From: GCA-2683825 sp965662355 | GTDB lineage: Bacteria > Planctomycetota > UBA1135 > GCA-002686595 | Length of the DNA stretch: 64,000 nt | NCBI GenBank assembly: GCA_965662355.1 | Contig: CBFIHP010000001.1 | Span: 1 to 64,000 of the forward strand | Direction: 5' to 3' | In this document: one piece after another, positions 46,323 to 54,758 of the stretch | Numbering within the stretch: position 1 is the stretch's first letter | Layout of the letters: the number at the start of each line of letters is the position of its first letter | Position numbers and translations under genes: made by a program | Notes under the pieces: generated by a model | Database searches by the model: none | The model's input: the letters and a program-made list of their open reading frames with translations, nothing else | Told to the model about the DNA's origin: nothing

Positions 46323-47767
46323 CAATCGAGTCGCCCCCCCAGCATCTGCAACAGGTAAGCCACGCGCCCCTCTTCCTCCTCCGCGATATTTCGAGTCTCG
46401 CCCGGATCAGCTTCATGGTCGTATAGCTCGCAGAACATCGTCGTACCCCCACTGCCATGCCGAATCAGTCGATAACTCTCTGTGCGAATCGTCTCGGCAT
46501 TCCCGCGATAGGAGATCGCCGGACGACCCTTGGTCTCCGGCGTCACCAATTGAGGGGCGAGGGAACGGCCGTCGAGCGATTCCGGAACAGGAACACCCGC
46601 GAGCTCGCACAGGGTCGGGAAGATATCGACGCTCTCGACGATCGCGGCGCTCTTGGCTCCCGGAAGTCGCATCCCCGGCACGCGCACGATCAGGGGCGAG
46701 CGCAACGACTCTTCGTACAGTGCATGCTTGCCCCAGATTCCATGCTCGCCAAGGTGCCAGCCATGGTCACCCCACAAAATGACGATCGTCTCGTTTTCGA
46801 GTTCCAGGTCCGAGAGGCGCTGTAACACCTGCCCAACGAGGTGGTCGACGTAGCTGACGCAAGCCGCATAGTGCTTGCGTACGCGGGTCGCGTATTCTTC
46901 GTCCTTGCGTGGATCGCGACCCGCATGGGAATACCCGCCGAAGAACTCTCCGCTCCCATGCCACGTGGTCTTGCCCTCCGGCTTCTGTGGGTGAGGAATC
47001 GGCGGCAACGCGATGTCCGCGTAGGGGCGCATGTATCGCGCGGGTGCGCCGAAGGGAAGGTGGGGGCGGATGAAGCCAACGGCCAGGAAGAAGGGGGTTT
47101 CGGCGCGCGCCAGGTTCTCGAGTTCTTGCACTGCGCGATCGGCGATCCAGCCATCGGGGTACGAACGATCGTCTCCATCGAACGATTCGAGGGCCGGCGT
47201 CTCACCGCGCACGCGGGCTTGACCGTTCGCCAGGGCATGCATGGCTCCCTCGGGGTGCTTCCAGGGACCGCTGGGCATGTTCTGGCGGCTCCACGCGCCG
47301 GGCATCTCGATCGAACCGGGATCGTCCCAATCGGCTCCATGGCGACCGCCCGGGTGGTGGGAGACCTTGCCGATGGACACCGTCGTATACCCGGCCCGTC
47401 GAAAGACCTCCGGTAACGAGATCCTGGCCATGGCCATGTTCGCCGCGCGCTGGACCAAGGCCTGGTTTCCACGACTTGCGCCGCCCTCTGAATACGTGCC
47501 GGTCAAGAGCGCGTAGCGTGAGGCCCCACAGGTGGGCGCCTGCACGTAGTGACGCGTGAAGACCCGCCCCTCTGAAGCGAGTGTGTCGATGTTGGGCGAG
47601 CGGATGTAATCCACGCCGTAGGCACCCAGCTCCGGTCGTAGATCATCCACACACAGGAGCAGCACGTTGGGCGGTTTGGCAGCCGCCGGTTCGAATCGAG
47701 AATCGGAGGCCGCACAAGCACAAACGAGCACGACTCCGAGCCAACCCAAGACACGCGGCTGCGTCAT
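46322..47767 (-). CDS. Sulfatase lipoprotein (type I, iduronate-2-sulfatase-like)
   Basis: 481 residues from ATG 47767, which begins a lipoprotein-type signal (VVLVCAC). Metal-binding Asp pair in LLLCVDDLR (41-42); formylglycine motif CGASRYALLTG with Cys80 (Ala replaces the common Pro); GIWGKHALYEES and WGDHGWHLGEHG follow. The Cys would be matured to formylglycine by a dedicated enzyme not seen in this window. Likely removes sulfate from polysaccharides. Stop codon overlaps the sialidase start. Confidence 0.9.
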   Translation of the reverse strand: MTQPRVLGWLGVVLVCACAASDSRFEPAAAKPPNVLLLCVDDLRPELGAYGVDYIRSPNIDTLASEGRVFTRHYVQAPTCGASRYALLTGTYSEGGASRGNQALVQRAANMAMARISLPEVFRRAGYTTVSIGKVSHHPGGRHGADWDDPGSIEMPGAWSRQNMPSGPWKHPEGAMHALANGQARVRGETPALESFDGDDRSYPDGWIADRAVQELENLARAETPFFLAVGFIRPHLPFGAPARYMRPYADIALPPIPHPQKPEGKTTWHGSGEFFGGYSHAGRDPRKDEEYATRVRKHYAACVSYVDHLVGQVLQRLSDLELENETIVILWGDHGWHLGEHGIWGKHALYEESLRSPLIVRVPGMRLPGAKSAAIVESVDIFPTLCELAGVPVPESLDGRSLAPQLVTPETKGRPAISYRGNAETIRTESYRLIRHGSGGTTMFCELYDHEADPGETRNIAEEEEGRVAYLLQMLGGRLD

Positions 47768-48115
47768 CCCAAAACCTACTCGCTGGTGAAGGCCAAACCG
47801 ATCGATGAAACGGGGACGATTCTGGGGAACGATCTGCAACTGGATCACGCCGCCCACGATCTGCGATGCGGAAGGGTGGGTGTTTCGAGCTCGGCGTGCT
47901 CCACGGCACGCGACTGCGCATGGCCGGACGCAGCGGATGGTCCCGGACGGGCGCGGCCACCACCATGGCCGCCGAACAGGAACACCCTGGCGATCAGCGC
48001 GAGGGCGCAGCCCAGAAGAGCGAGCACGCGATTCGTGGTCATGAAGATCCCCAGGCGAACTCTAGCATGCTCAGCCTCTCTCGCCCTCGCAATCAGGAGC
48101 GGCTGCTTCCGCCGA
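47768..48115. other. Spacer between sulfatase and pseudo-sulfatase genes
   Basis: 348 bp. Apart from one possible small frame on the minus strand (47845-48042), nothing is recognised. Both flanking genes read leftward, so the region must contain a promoter or the end of the upstream transcript. Confidence 0.5.
47845..48042 (-). CDS. Possible small exported or membrane peptide, uncertain
   Basis: 65 codons from ATG 48042. The first 25 residues (TTNRVLALLGCALALIARVF) are a hydrophobic segment; the rest is Gly/Arg/Pro/Ala/His-rich and low in complexity. There is no good SD. It sits between the two sulfatase-family genes on the same strand. It could equally be chance. Confidence 0.3.
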   Translation of the reverse strand: MTTNRVLALLGCALALIARVFLFGGHGGGRARPGPSAASGHAQSRAVEHAELETPTLPHRRSWAA

Positions 48116-49150
48116 TCATCTCATCTCGGAAGCCGGGAGACCGATCAGATCCAGACATAGCTCGCTCAGGCCCTGAAGAGATGTGCAGGGTTCTCCAGCG
48201 ATAGCAGCGAGGTCCGGGGCATGGATGCGTATCGTCCCGAGGCCGCCTTCGGCAACGGTCACGAAAACGAACACAGTCTGCGAAGAGGGAGCGTAGGGCT
48301 GCATGTTGGTCCACCACTCCGATACATCGCCCTTCATTCCGAGGAGGGTCGCTTCACTGGCCGTTGAGGGGAGCCGGGTATGGAGGAGCAATGCGGACGG
48401 GCGGCCGTCGCCGCGGGCGAGGAATTCGAGGGCCCGCTTGAGCGTCACGATCGGACTTCCCGTGGTGGCCGGTCGTGGGAAGTACCACTCGAAGTTCCTG
48501 TGAGCCTCGGAAGGGAGCTCCTCCACAACAGCGCCGGTGCGATACCCGGCCGAGCCAAGGGTCTCGAGCAGTGGTTCGAGCGCGTCCACGAAGGTGTCCT
48601 CGATGTGCACGTTGCTGAAGACGGAGCACTCGCTCGGAAGGCCCGGAAAGTTGCGCGCTTCAGCGGATGACGGGAGACCCTGGGCAACGAAGAAGATGAT
48701 GTTCTGCGACCCCGAGGCAGGCACGCTACCCACGGGCCCCAGCGTGGGACACAGGAACCCGGCGGAGACGGGTTGGCCGTGAACGCGGAACTCGAAACGA
48801 GCCCTCCTCCGCGACTCACTGGGTAAGACGGCTTCGACCCAGTGGTCCCAGGATTCGCCCAGGCGACGCTTGTGGCTCCAGATCTCTGCGCCATCCATGA
48901 GGATCTCGAAGGTGACGATCGGCTCCTCGGTCGCTTCGACTCCGGTGGCAGTCCCAGCTTCGAAGAAGCGCAGTGCACTGTTCGCGGCCACGTCCGCATA
49001 GACAGTGTGGCTCTCGCCGGGATGAATCAGGATCCCCAGGCCTCGGGCCGGAGCGATATCCACCGGCTGCGCCCCGAACAGAGGAACCCAGGGCTCGATC
49101 GGGGGCCCGCAGGCCGTAACGAGCCCCACACAACCAATCAGCCTCAACAT
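48116..49150 (-). CDS. Catalytically empty sulfatase-like lipoprotein
   Basis: 344 residues from ATG 49150 with a lipobox ending LVTAC (Cys14). Residues about 20-140 form a beta domain of the kind that precedes sulfatase domains in some relatives. From 149 the order of elements follows sulfatases: NIIFFVAQGL where NVLLIVVDTL is usual, FSNVHIED, GYRTGAVVEE, ALLLHTR, and TVFVFVTVAEGGLG before a SLQGLSELCLDLIGLP end. The metal Asp pair, the CxPSR/CxASR motif and the DHG motif are absent. It probably binds rather than cleaves substrate. Function is inferred only from order and context. Confidence 0.6.
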   Translation of the reverse strand: MLRLIGCVGLVTACGPPIEPWVPLFGAQPVDIAPARGLGILIHPGESHTVYADVAANSALRFFEAGTATGVEATEEPIVTFEILMDGAEIWSHKRRLGESWDHWVEAVLPSESRRRARFEFRVHGQPVSAGFLCPTLGPVGSVPASGSQNIIFFVAQGLPSSAEARNFPGLPSECSVFSNVHIEDTFVDALEPLLETLGSAGYRTGAVVEELPSEAHRNFEWYFPRPATTGSPIVTLKRALEFLARGDGRPSALLLHTRLPSTASEATLLGMKGDVSEWWTNMQPYAPSSQTVFVFVTVAEGGLGTIRIHAPDLAAIAGEPCTSLQGLSELCLDLIGLPASEMR

Positions 49151-49222
49151 CCCATCAAGATACCTGCGTGCAAGCTCAAGTGAAGCCCAGGACCCCACGC
49201 CGGTGGGGCGTATATTGAATCC

Positions 49223-50632
49223 ATGTCCAAACGGCCCAGCACCTTGCTCCTGGCTCTTTCGATTCCGGCCCTCTTGCTATGCGCCTGCCGCTCAGCCGAC
49301 CAGCCCGCGACCTCGGCCTACATGGGCAAGACCTCCCAACGCGTGCGGCTCGAGGACTTCGTGGCTCAACTCGCTACCGCTATCGAAGTGTCGGGGGATC
49401 GTGTGGCCGACGCGACGGACGAACCGGAGAAAGCACGCACCGCTTTGCTCTGGAAGATGCGCGTGATTCCAGCGGCGCGGCGCTGCCTCGAGCTCGCTGA
49501 CGATCAGGCCGCTTTCCTGAAGCTGTGGCTCTACTGCGCCCGGCTCCAACACGCATCGCGTTCCGAAGCCGTGACCGAACTCTTCGGCGTGGGGGCCCCC
49601 TTCATCCGGGATACCTGCTTTCACCTCGAACAAGAAGCACTCCAAATCGCGCCCACCTTCCTGAATCCCAAGCAAATCGAAGTCGCCACCGAGAGCATCG
49701 CTGCTGCGTACAAGGACGACGACACCCTGGGCATCTTCGGGAACCCCGAGCAAACCTCGCCCGAGACAGCTGACCCCGTGGCCTCGGTCATTGGCGACGT
49801 CATCAACAAGCCCATCCATTTCGTCTTACGTCCCCTGGGCAGCATGAACCCAGCCTCCGGCCTGAGCGATACCGCACTGGCGGTCGAACGCGCGGCTATC
49901 AGCGTCGATTCGATCCGCACCGACATCGGCTACCTGCCGGACATGATACGTTGGCAAACAGCCCTGTTGATGCACGAGCTCGAACGCAACCAAGCCGTCG
50001 CCAGCACGGTCGCCAGCATGGAGGACGTCGGCAAAAGCTCGGAACGCATCGCAGCCGTCGCGGAGACACTACCGAAGGAGTTGCGCAAGGAACTGTCCGA
50101 CTTCGTCGCCGAGGTCGACAGAAGTCAGACGAACCTTCACGCAACCCTGGACAAGACCCGGGAGAGCGTCACCGAGGTCAACATCGCCATCGACAAGGTA
50201 GATGGACTCATGCAGTCCAGCGACACCACGGCACAGAGCCTCGCCGTCGCTGGCAAGGTGCTCGAGGATCTGGTTCGAGAGGTGACGCATCTCATTGAAA
50301 CGGCCCAGGGCCCCCAGGAAGAAGCGGACAGCGTTGAAGTCGCCGCCGCGCTGGATCCCGATCGCGAACCGAAACCGCCGGGGAAGCCCTTCGACATCAG
50401 CGAGTACACCGAAGCCGCGAAAAAGCTGACCGAATCCGCACAGGCTCTGAACACCCTCGTGGAGGATGTCACCGAGCTTATCCAACCGGAAACTTCGAAG
50501 AAGGGCACGCAGGCCGTGGTCAGCCTGGTCGATGCGCTCCTCTACCGGGCCGGCTTCGCCCTGACCTTCGTGGTCAGCCTCGCTCTCGGGGGGCGTTGGG
50601 CTTGGAGGCGGCTGGCTCCGAGGGACGGTTGA
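49223..50632 (+). CDS. Lipoprotein-like coiled-coil protein with C-terminal membrane helix
   Basis: 469 residues from ATG 49223. A hydrophobic N-terminus ends at LLLCAC, which could be a lipobox or a signal. Residues about 220-440 are a long coiled coil with heptad-like spacing (contains DKTRESVTEVNIAIDKVDGLM). A transmembrane segment (about 440-460, FALTFVVSLALGG) precedes a basic end. This resembles membrane-anchored coiled-coil spacers or chemoreceptor-like proteins, but no MCP signalling tip is seen. Family not recognised. It converges on the HEAT-repeat gene. Confidence 0.72.
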   Translation: MSKRPSTLLLALSIPALLLCACRSADQPATSAYMGKTSQRVRLEDFVAQLATAIEVSGDRVADATDEPEKARTALLWKMRVIPAARRCLELADDQAAFLKLWLYCARLQHASRSEAVTELFGVGAPFIRDTCFHLEQEALQIAPTFLNPKQIEVATESIAAAYKDDDTLGIFGNPEQTSPETADPVASVIGDVINKPIHFVLRPLGSMNPASGLSDTALAVERAAISVDSIRTDIGYLPDMIRWQTALLMHELERNQAVASTVASMEDVGKSSERIAAVAETLPKELRKELSDFVAEVDRSQTNLHATLDKTRESVTEVNIAIDKVDGLMQSSDTTAQSLAVAGKVLEDLVREVTHLIETAQGPQEEADSVEVAAALDPDREPKPPGKPFDISEYTEAAKKLTESAQALNTLVEDVTELIQPETSKKGTQAVVSLVDALLYRAGFALTFVVSLALGGRWAWRRLAPRDG

Positions 50633-50729
50633 TCCAATTCGGATCCGTCTACACAACCGTCGATACGAGCCCCGAGCCAGATCGCTTTTGTGCGCGGTGA
50701 CATACCTGGTTCGGTAACGCCTATCGGTG

Positions 50730-52757
50730 TCACAGGATCTCGAGGATTCCGGCACCGCGTCCATCGGTCAGAGTCGTCGTGTTGGCGCGGTAGTTGACGC
50801 CGATCGAGAGCTTGGCGTTCCAGGGTCGCGACTCCTTGTCGGAGACGATCCCAAGGGCCACCGCGGCAAAGGCGCGCGCCCGGGGCGTCGTCTCTGCGTC
50901 ACCGAGCATTTCGATCAGCGAATCGATCGAACGCGCGTCTCCGATCGCACCGAGCCCCTGGGCGATCGATGCCTGGGCCGAGAGACTCGAGGCTTGCACG
51001 AGCATCGCGATGAGATCCGGCACCACGTCCTTGTCGCCGAGAAGTCCGAGACTGATGGCCGCCTGGCGCAAGAGCTCAGGACGGTACTTGCAACGGCGAA
51101 TGAGCCTCTCAATCGGTTCGAGAGCCTCGACAGCGCCCGTCATCCCCAGAGCCAGTGTCACATACCCGCGCGCCTCATCATCGCGTACTTCGGACAACTT
51201 GTGTAGCAGGGCCGCCGTGGCCTCCTTCTGCAAGCGCATGCCGCAGGCGATGGCACAGGCGCCTACGTCACTGGGAGACCGAGCCTGCGAAAGGGCAGCG
51301 ACAAGCAGACGGTCGGTTCTTTGTTCCGCCTCCTGGGCGGCCTTCGCAGGGTTGCGCCCCAGGACGCCAAGCGACAACGCTGCCCACGCGGGCACACCGC
51401 CTACACCGCTTTCGAGTCGCTCGATGAGGCTTTCCCGGATCTCTGAAGCCACCTTCTGTTGCACATCTGCATCGCTTGCACGCGATCCTATTTGTGCCAA
51501 GGCGATCAAGGCGAAACGACGCACCTCGAAATTACGGGACTCACGGCTAGCGCGCAGCAAAGCACTGCGGATCGAGCGGTCGATCGGATCGTCCGTTGCA
51601 CCACCGACGCAGCCGAGCGCGAGAGCGCAACTTTGTTGCACCGAGCGCGTGGCCTCGGAGCGATCGGCAAGGCCTTCGATCCAGGCCCGAGAAACGCGCC
51701 CCTTCAACCCCCACGACGCAGGGCTTCCCTGCACGAGACGCGCCAGGGCCGTAGGCAGGTGCGCGCGCACCTGATCGCTTAGATCCGTGCGTTTCCCGAA
51801 AGCCAACAACCACTCGATCTGCCGAAGACGGCCGCTGGCGGACACACCGCCGGGACCGACCTGCGTCGAGAGCGGCACAAGGCTTTGCGCCGACAGGCAA
51901 GCGACAGCAATATCCGGCGTCGCCAGCTCGAGGACCCCGGAGGACAGGGCCGCACGCAAGGTGCTCACGATCGAGCCGCGCAAGCGTTCTTCGGCAACCT
52001 GGTTTCCGATCAGGCCAAGACCATAGGCGGCAAACGCGCGCGTGCGCCACGGGACCTCGCTCCTCCCCAGAAGCTTGCGCGACTCCGGCCGATTGAACAA
52101 GAGCCCCGTCAAGGTCTTGACCGAACCGCGGTCCGCAAGGATACCGAGCGAAATCGCAGCGGTCTCAGCGATCTCTTGATTGTCATCCGACAGGAAAGCG
52201 ACGATGCGTTCGGACACGGATGTCGTCTGTCCCGCACTTTCGCCGATCTTTGCCAGGGCAACCAGCGCCCCGGTAACGATGTCGGCGTCTCGCTCTTCAG
52301 CGAGCACGCGCAGGAGAGCGGGAACGACACGCTCTTCGATCACCTTGCGTGTGGGCACAAGCAGGTCACCTCCACCGCCATGGCCGTGGCGTCCAAGGAA
52401 GAAGGCCGAACTCCCCCGCAGAAGGTTGCTCGCGTGAACTGCACGCTTGATGTCGACGTATGCCGCGTTGTTGTGCGCCCACCACAGTTGCCAAACGCTG
52501 CCGTCGGGCTCGCTTCTAGTGACACCCACGCCCGGGACTCCAGAGCCAGGGGCGGTACCCGGCCGAGGCGTTGCCCCCCTCGCCCCGCCGCGAGCAGGCG
52601 CACCCCGCCCGGACGCCGGCCCAGCGCTCGAACCCCCTCCCCCGGGCGGCACGGTGTCGCCGGCGCCCCGATAGGCGCCGCCGTGTGCGTGGACGGCGCT
52701 CTGACCGACAATCCCGACGACGGCGCACATAGAGACGAGCATGAGCCGGACGTTCAT
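50730..52757 (-). CDS. Exported HEAT-repeat protein
   Basis: 675 residues from ATG 52757, which begins a signal segment (MNVRLMLVSMCAVVGIVGQSAVHA type); the open frame continues upstream to 53036 but without a credible start. After a Gly/Ala/Pro-rich low-complexity part (about 30-75), HEAT-type alpha-repeats fill the rest, with units like IAETAAISLGILAD, RAFAAYGLGLIGN, RAFAAVALGIVSD. The end NAKLSIGVNYRANTTTLTDGRGAGILEIL is a distinct tail. Probably a periplasmic scaffold or binding protein; ligand unknown. Confidence 0.8.
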   Translation of the reverse strand: MNVRLMLVSMCAVVGIVGQSAVHAHGGAYRGAGDTVPPGGGGSSAGPASGRGAPARGGARGATPRPGTAPGSGVPGVGVTRSEPDGSVWQLWWAHNNAAYVDIKRAVHASNLLRGSSAFFLGRHGHGGGGDLLVPTRKVIEERVVPALLRVLAEERDADIVTGALVALAKIGESAGQTTSVSERIVAFLSDDNQEIAETAAISLGILADRGSVKTLTGLLFNRPESRKLLGRSEVPWRTRAFAAYGLGLIGNQVAEERLRGSIVSTLRAALSSGVLELATPDIAVACLSAQSLVPLSTQVGPGGVSASGRLRQIEWLLAFGKRTDLSDQVRAHLPTALARLVQGSPASWGLKGRVSRAWIEGLADRSEATRSVQQSCALALGCVGGATDDPIDRSIRSALLRASRESRNFEVRRFALIALAQIGSRASDADVQQKVASEIRESLIERLESGVGGVPAWAALSLGVLGRNPAKAAQEAEQRTDRLLVAALSQARSPSDVGACAIACGMRLQKEATAALLHKLSEVRDDEARGYVTLALGMTGAVEALEPIERLIRRCKYRPELLRQAAISLGLLGDKDVVPDLIAMLVQASSLSAQASIAQGLGAIGDARSIDSLIEMLGDAETTPRARAFAAVALGIVSDKESRPWNAKLSIGVNYRANTTTLTDGRGAGILEIL

Positions 52758-52963
52758 GACCCAGCTAAGGCAAAGGCCGTACCGGACACCGCAAACCCAG
52801 CCCCGGGCGCCGTAGGCGGGCATCCGGCGGTCCGCCCGGGTCCTGGCGTTACTCTGACGTAACGGCAGCCACCCCGACAGTCGATCCTTCCAGGTCGGCC
52901 GTCGCAAACCAGCGTTCGAGACCGATTCGATGTCGCCACCTGCAGTCGGATATAAGAGGTTGT

Positions 52964-54676
52964 ATGTCGCGGAAAAGGTGCGTTTCCCTCCTGATCGGCT
53001 CCCTTCTGGGCTTTCCCGCCACACCCGTTCATGCACAGCAAGCGGACACGCTCTACACGCCGCTCGTTCAAACGGGAATGGGCGAGAAGCTCCACGCTTG
53101 GCTCACCCGCGCCGAGGCGTTTGGCCTGCATGGAGCGGTTCTCATCGAGCAAGACGGCCGGGTCATTCTACGCCGCGGGTACGGCCTCGCCGATCGCGAG
53201 GAGGAGCGCCCGATCACCGTGCGGACGCGTTTCGATATCGGCTCCTTGAGCAAGCAGTTCACGGCGGCGGCCGTCGCCTACCTGGCCGAAGGAGGCAAAC
53301 TGACGTGGAACCAAACGCTGAGTGAAGTCCTTCCGGACGTGCCTGCGGACAAGGCCGAGATCACTCTTCATCAGCTCCTGACGCATACAGCCGGACTCCC
53401 CTACCAGCCTCCACGCGGTCGCTTGCTCGACGCGACCCTGGTCAGCGAACCGGGCGAAGGGTTCGTGTATTCGAACGTGGGCTATGGGTTGCTGGGCCAG
53501 ATCGTCGAGGAGGCCGGTGAACAGACTCTGGAAGAAACCTGTGCCGAACTCTTTCGACGGGCAAAAGTCAGCGGCATCACCGCATCGGGAAGGGACGCGG
53601 GCTGGGACGACGAAGCCCACGGATACGTGAACGACTTCGACTTCGGTCCACCCAGTCGCTTGCGCATCGACGATTCGCTGAAGGGAGCCGGTGGCTACGC
53701 GTGCACGGTAGGAGAGCTCTACCAGTGGATCTCCAGTCTCGAAAGCGGCGTGGCGTTGGGCACTCCCACCGTAGAGCGGATGTTCACGAATCACACCGGC
53801 GGTAGGAACGGCTATGGGTACGGGTGGTTCGTGCTGCAAACCATGCGCGGCACGCCGCTCGTGCAACACATGGGGGACCACAACGGATTCAATTCCGTGC
53901 TACGCCGGTACCGCAACGAGCAGCGCACGATAGTCTTTCTGTCCAACACGTTCACCCAAGGACGCAGTCTGCGCGAAGCCGTGGTCAATCGCCTGGCGCT
54001 GATGCTGGCCGGCCGCCCGGTGCCCAACCCTCCCAGCGTCCTGCCCTGGAGTCCTCTGGAAGCCGCCCCCCTCGCGGGTGAGTACATCTCGGACCGCGGG
54101 CGGCGCTACTCGGTTTCCGTGCGTGAGGACTCGCTCTGGATCTCGGCCCTGAACCAGGACAGCTTGAACGTACTGTTCGGGGTCGCCGCGGACCCAGGAA
54201 CACCCTCGTTGCTCCAGGATTGCGAACGTCGTTCGCGAGCCTTGCTACAAGCCCTTCGAGAGAACGACCAGAGCGGCATCTCGGACCAGGCCAACCCCAC
54301 CTGGGTCGCTGCCCTGCGCGATCTCTCGGAAGCCTACCGCAGAGCTGAAGAGAGCTGCGGCCAGGTCCTCGATGTCGAGATCCTGGGCACGGCAATCCTG
54401 GATTCCTTGATTCAAAACGCGCAGACGCTGGTCGAACTCCGCGGAACGGAGGGCCAGGAGCGCATGGATTTCACATGGACCCGGCGGGGTGCCGTGGGCT
54501 GCGACACGGGAGCCCAGTTTCCCGGAATACGCCTGCTTCGCACGGGGGAGCGCAGGTACGGAGCCTTCAATCTCTTCACCGCCAAAGCGGTCGAAGCCCG
54601 CTTCACTTCGGAAGACTCCGGCCCGATCCTCACCCTCGACTCTGGAGCGGTCCGCGATCGTGCGCTAGCGGAGTAG
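52964..54676 (+). CDS. Exported serine hydrolase (beta-lactamase / class C PBP family)
   Basis: 570 residues, ATG at 52964 (AGAGG upstream). The signal peptide ends near PVHAQ. Catalytic SxxK is SLSK (GSLSKQF), the YxN motif is YSN in VYSNVGYG, and HMGDHNGF occupies the third-motif position (usual HxG). Family members include esterases, peptidases and beta-lactamases; the substrate cannot be read. A C-terminal lipocalin-like region (about 365-570) completes the protein. Divergent from the HEAT-repeat gene with 206 bp between them. Confidence 0.88.
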   Translation: MSRKRCVSLLIGSLLGFPATPVHAQQADTLYTPLVQTGMGEKLHAWLTRAEAFGLHGAVLIEQDGRVILRRGYGLADREEERPITVRTRFDIGSLSKQFTAAAVAYLAEGGKLTWNQTLSEVLPDVPADKAEITLHQLLTHTAGLPYQPPRGRLLDATLVSEPGEGFVYSNVGYGLLGQIVEEAGEQTLEETCAELFRRAKVSGITASGRDAGWDDEAHGYVNDFDFGPPSRLRIDDSLKGAGGYACTVGELYQWISSLESGVALGTPTVERMFTNHTGGRNGYGYGWFVLQTMRGTPLVQHMGDHNGFNSVLRRYRNEQRTIVFLSNTFTQGRSLREAVVNRLALMLAGRPVPNPPSVLPWSPLEAAPLAGEYISDRGRRYSVSVREDSLWISALNQDSLNVLFGVAADPGTPSLLQDCERRSRALLQALRENDQSGISDQANPTWVAALRDLSEAYRRAEESCGQVLDVEILGTAILDSLIQNAQTLVELRGTEGQERMDFTWTRRGAVGCDTGAQFPGIRLLRTGERRYGAFNLFTAKAVEARFTSEDSGPILTLDSGAVRDRALAE

Positions 54677-54758
54677 CGGAGACAGGAGCCAGTCATCCCC
54701 ACGCGACTCGCAACCGAAGATCCAGCGCTCGGTCGTGGTATCGTCTCGCCTCCCAACC

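Noticed and set aside
44505..46358. Plus-strand open frame of about 617 codons
   Set aside because: It lies antisense to the sialidase, which has full catalytic motifs and a translational coupling with the sulfatase.
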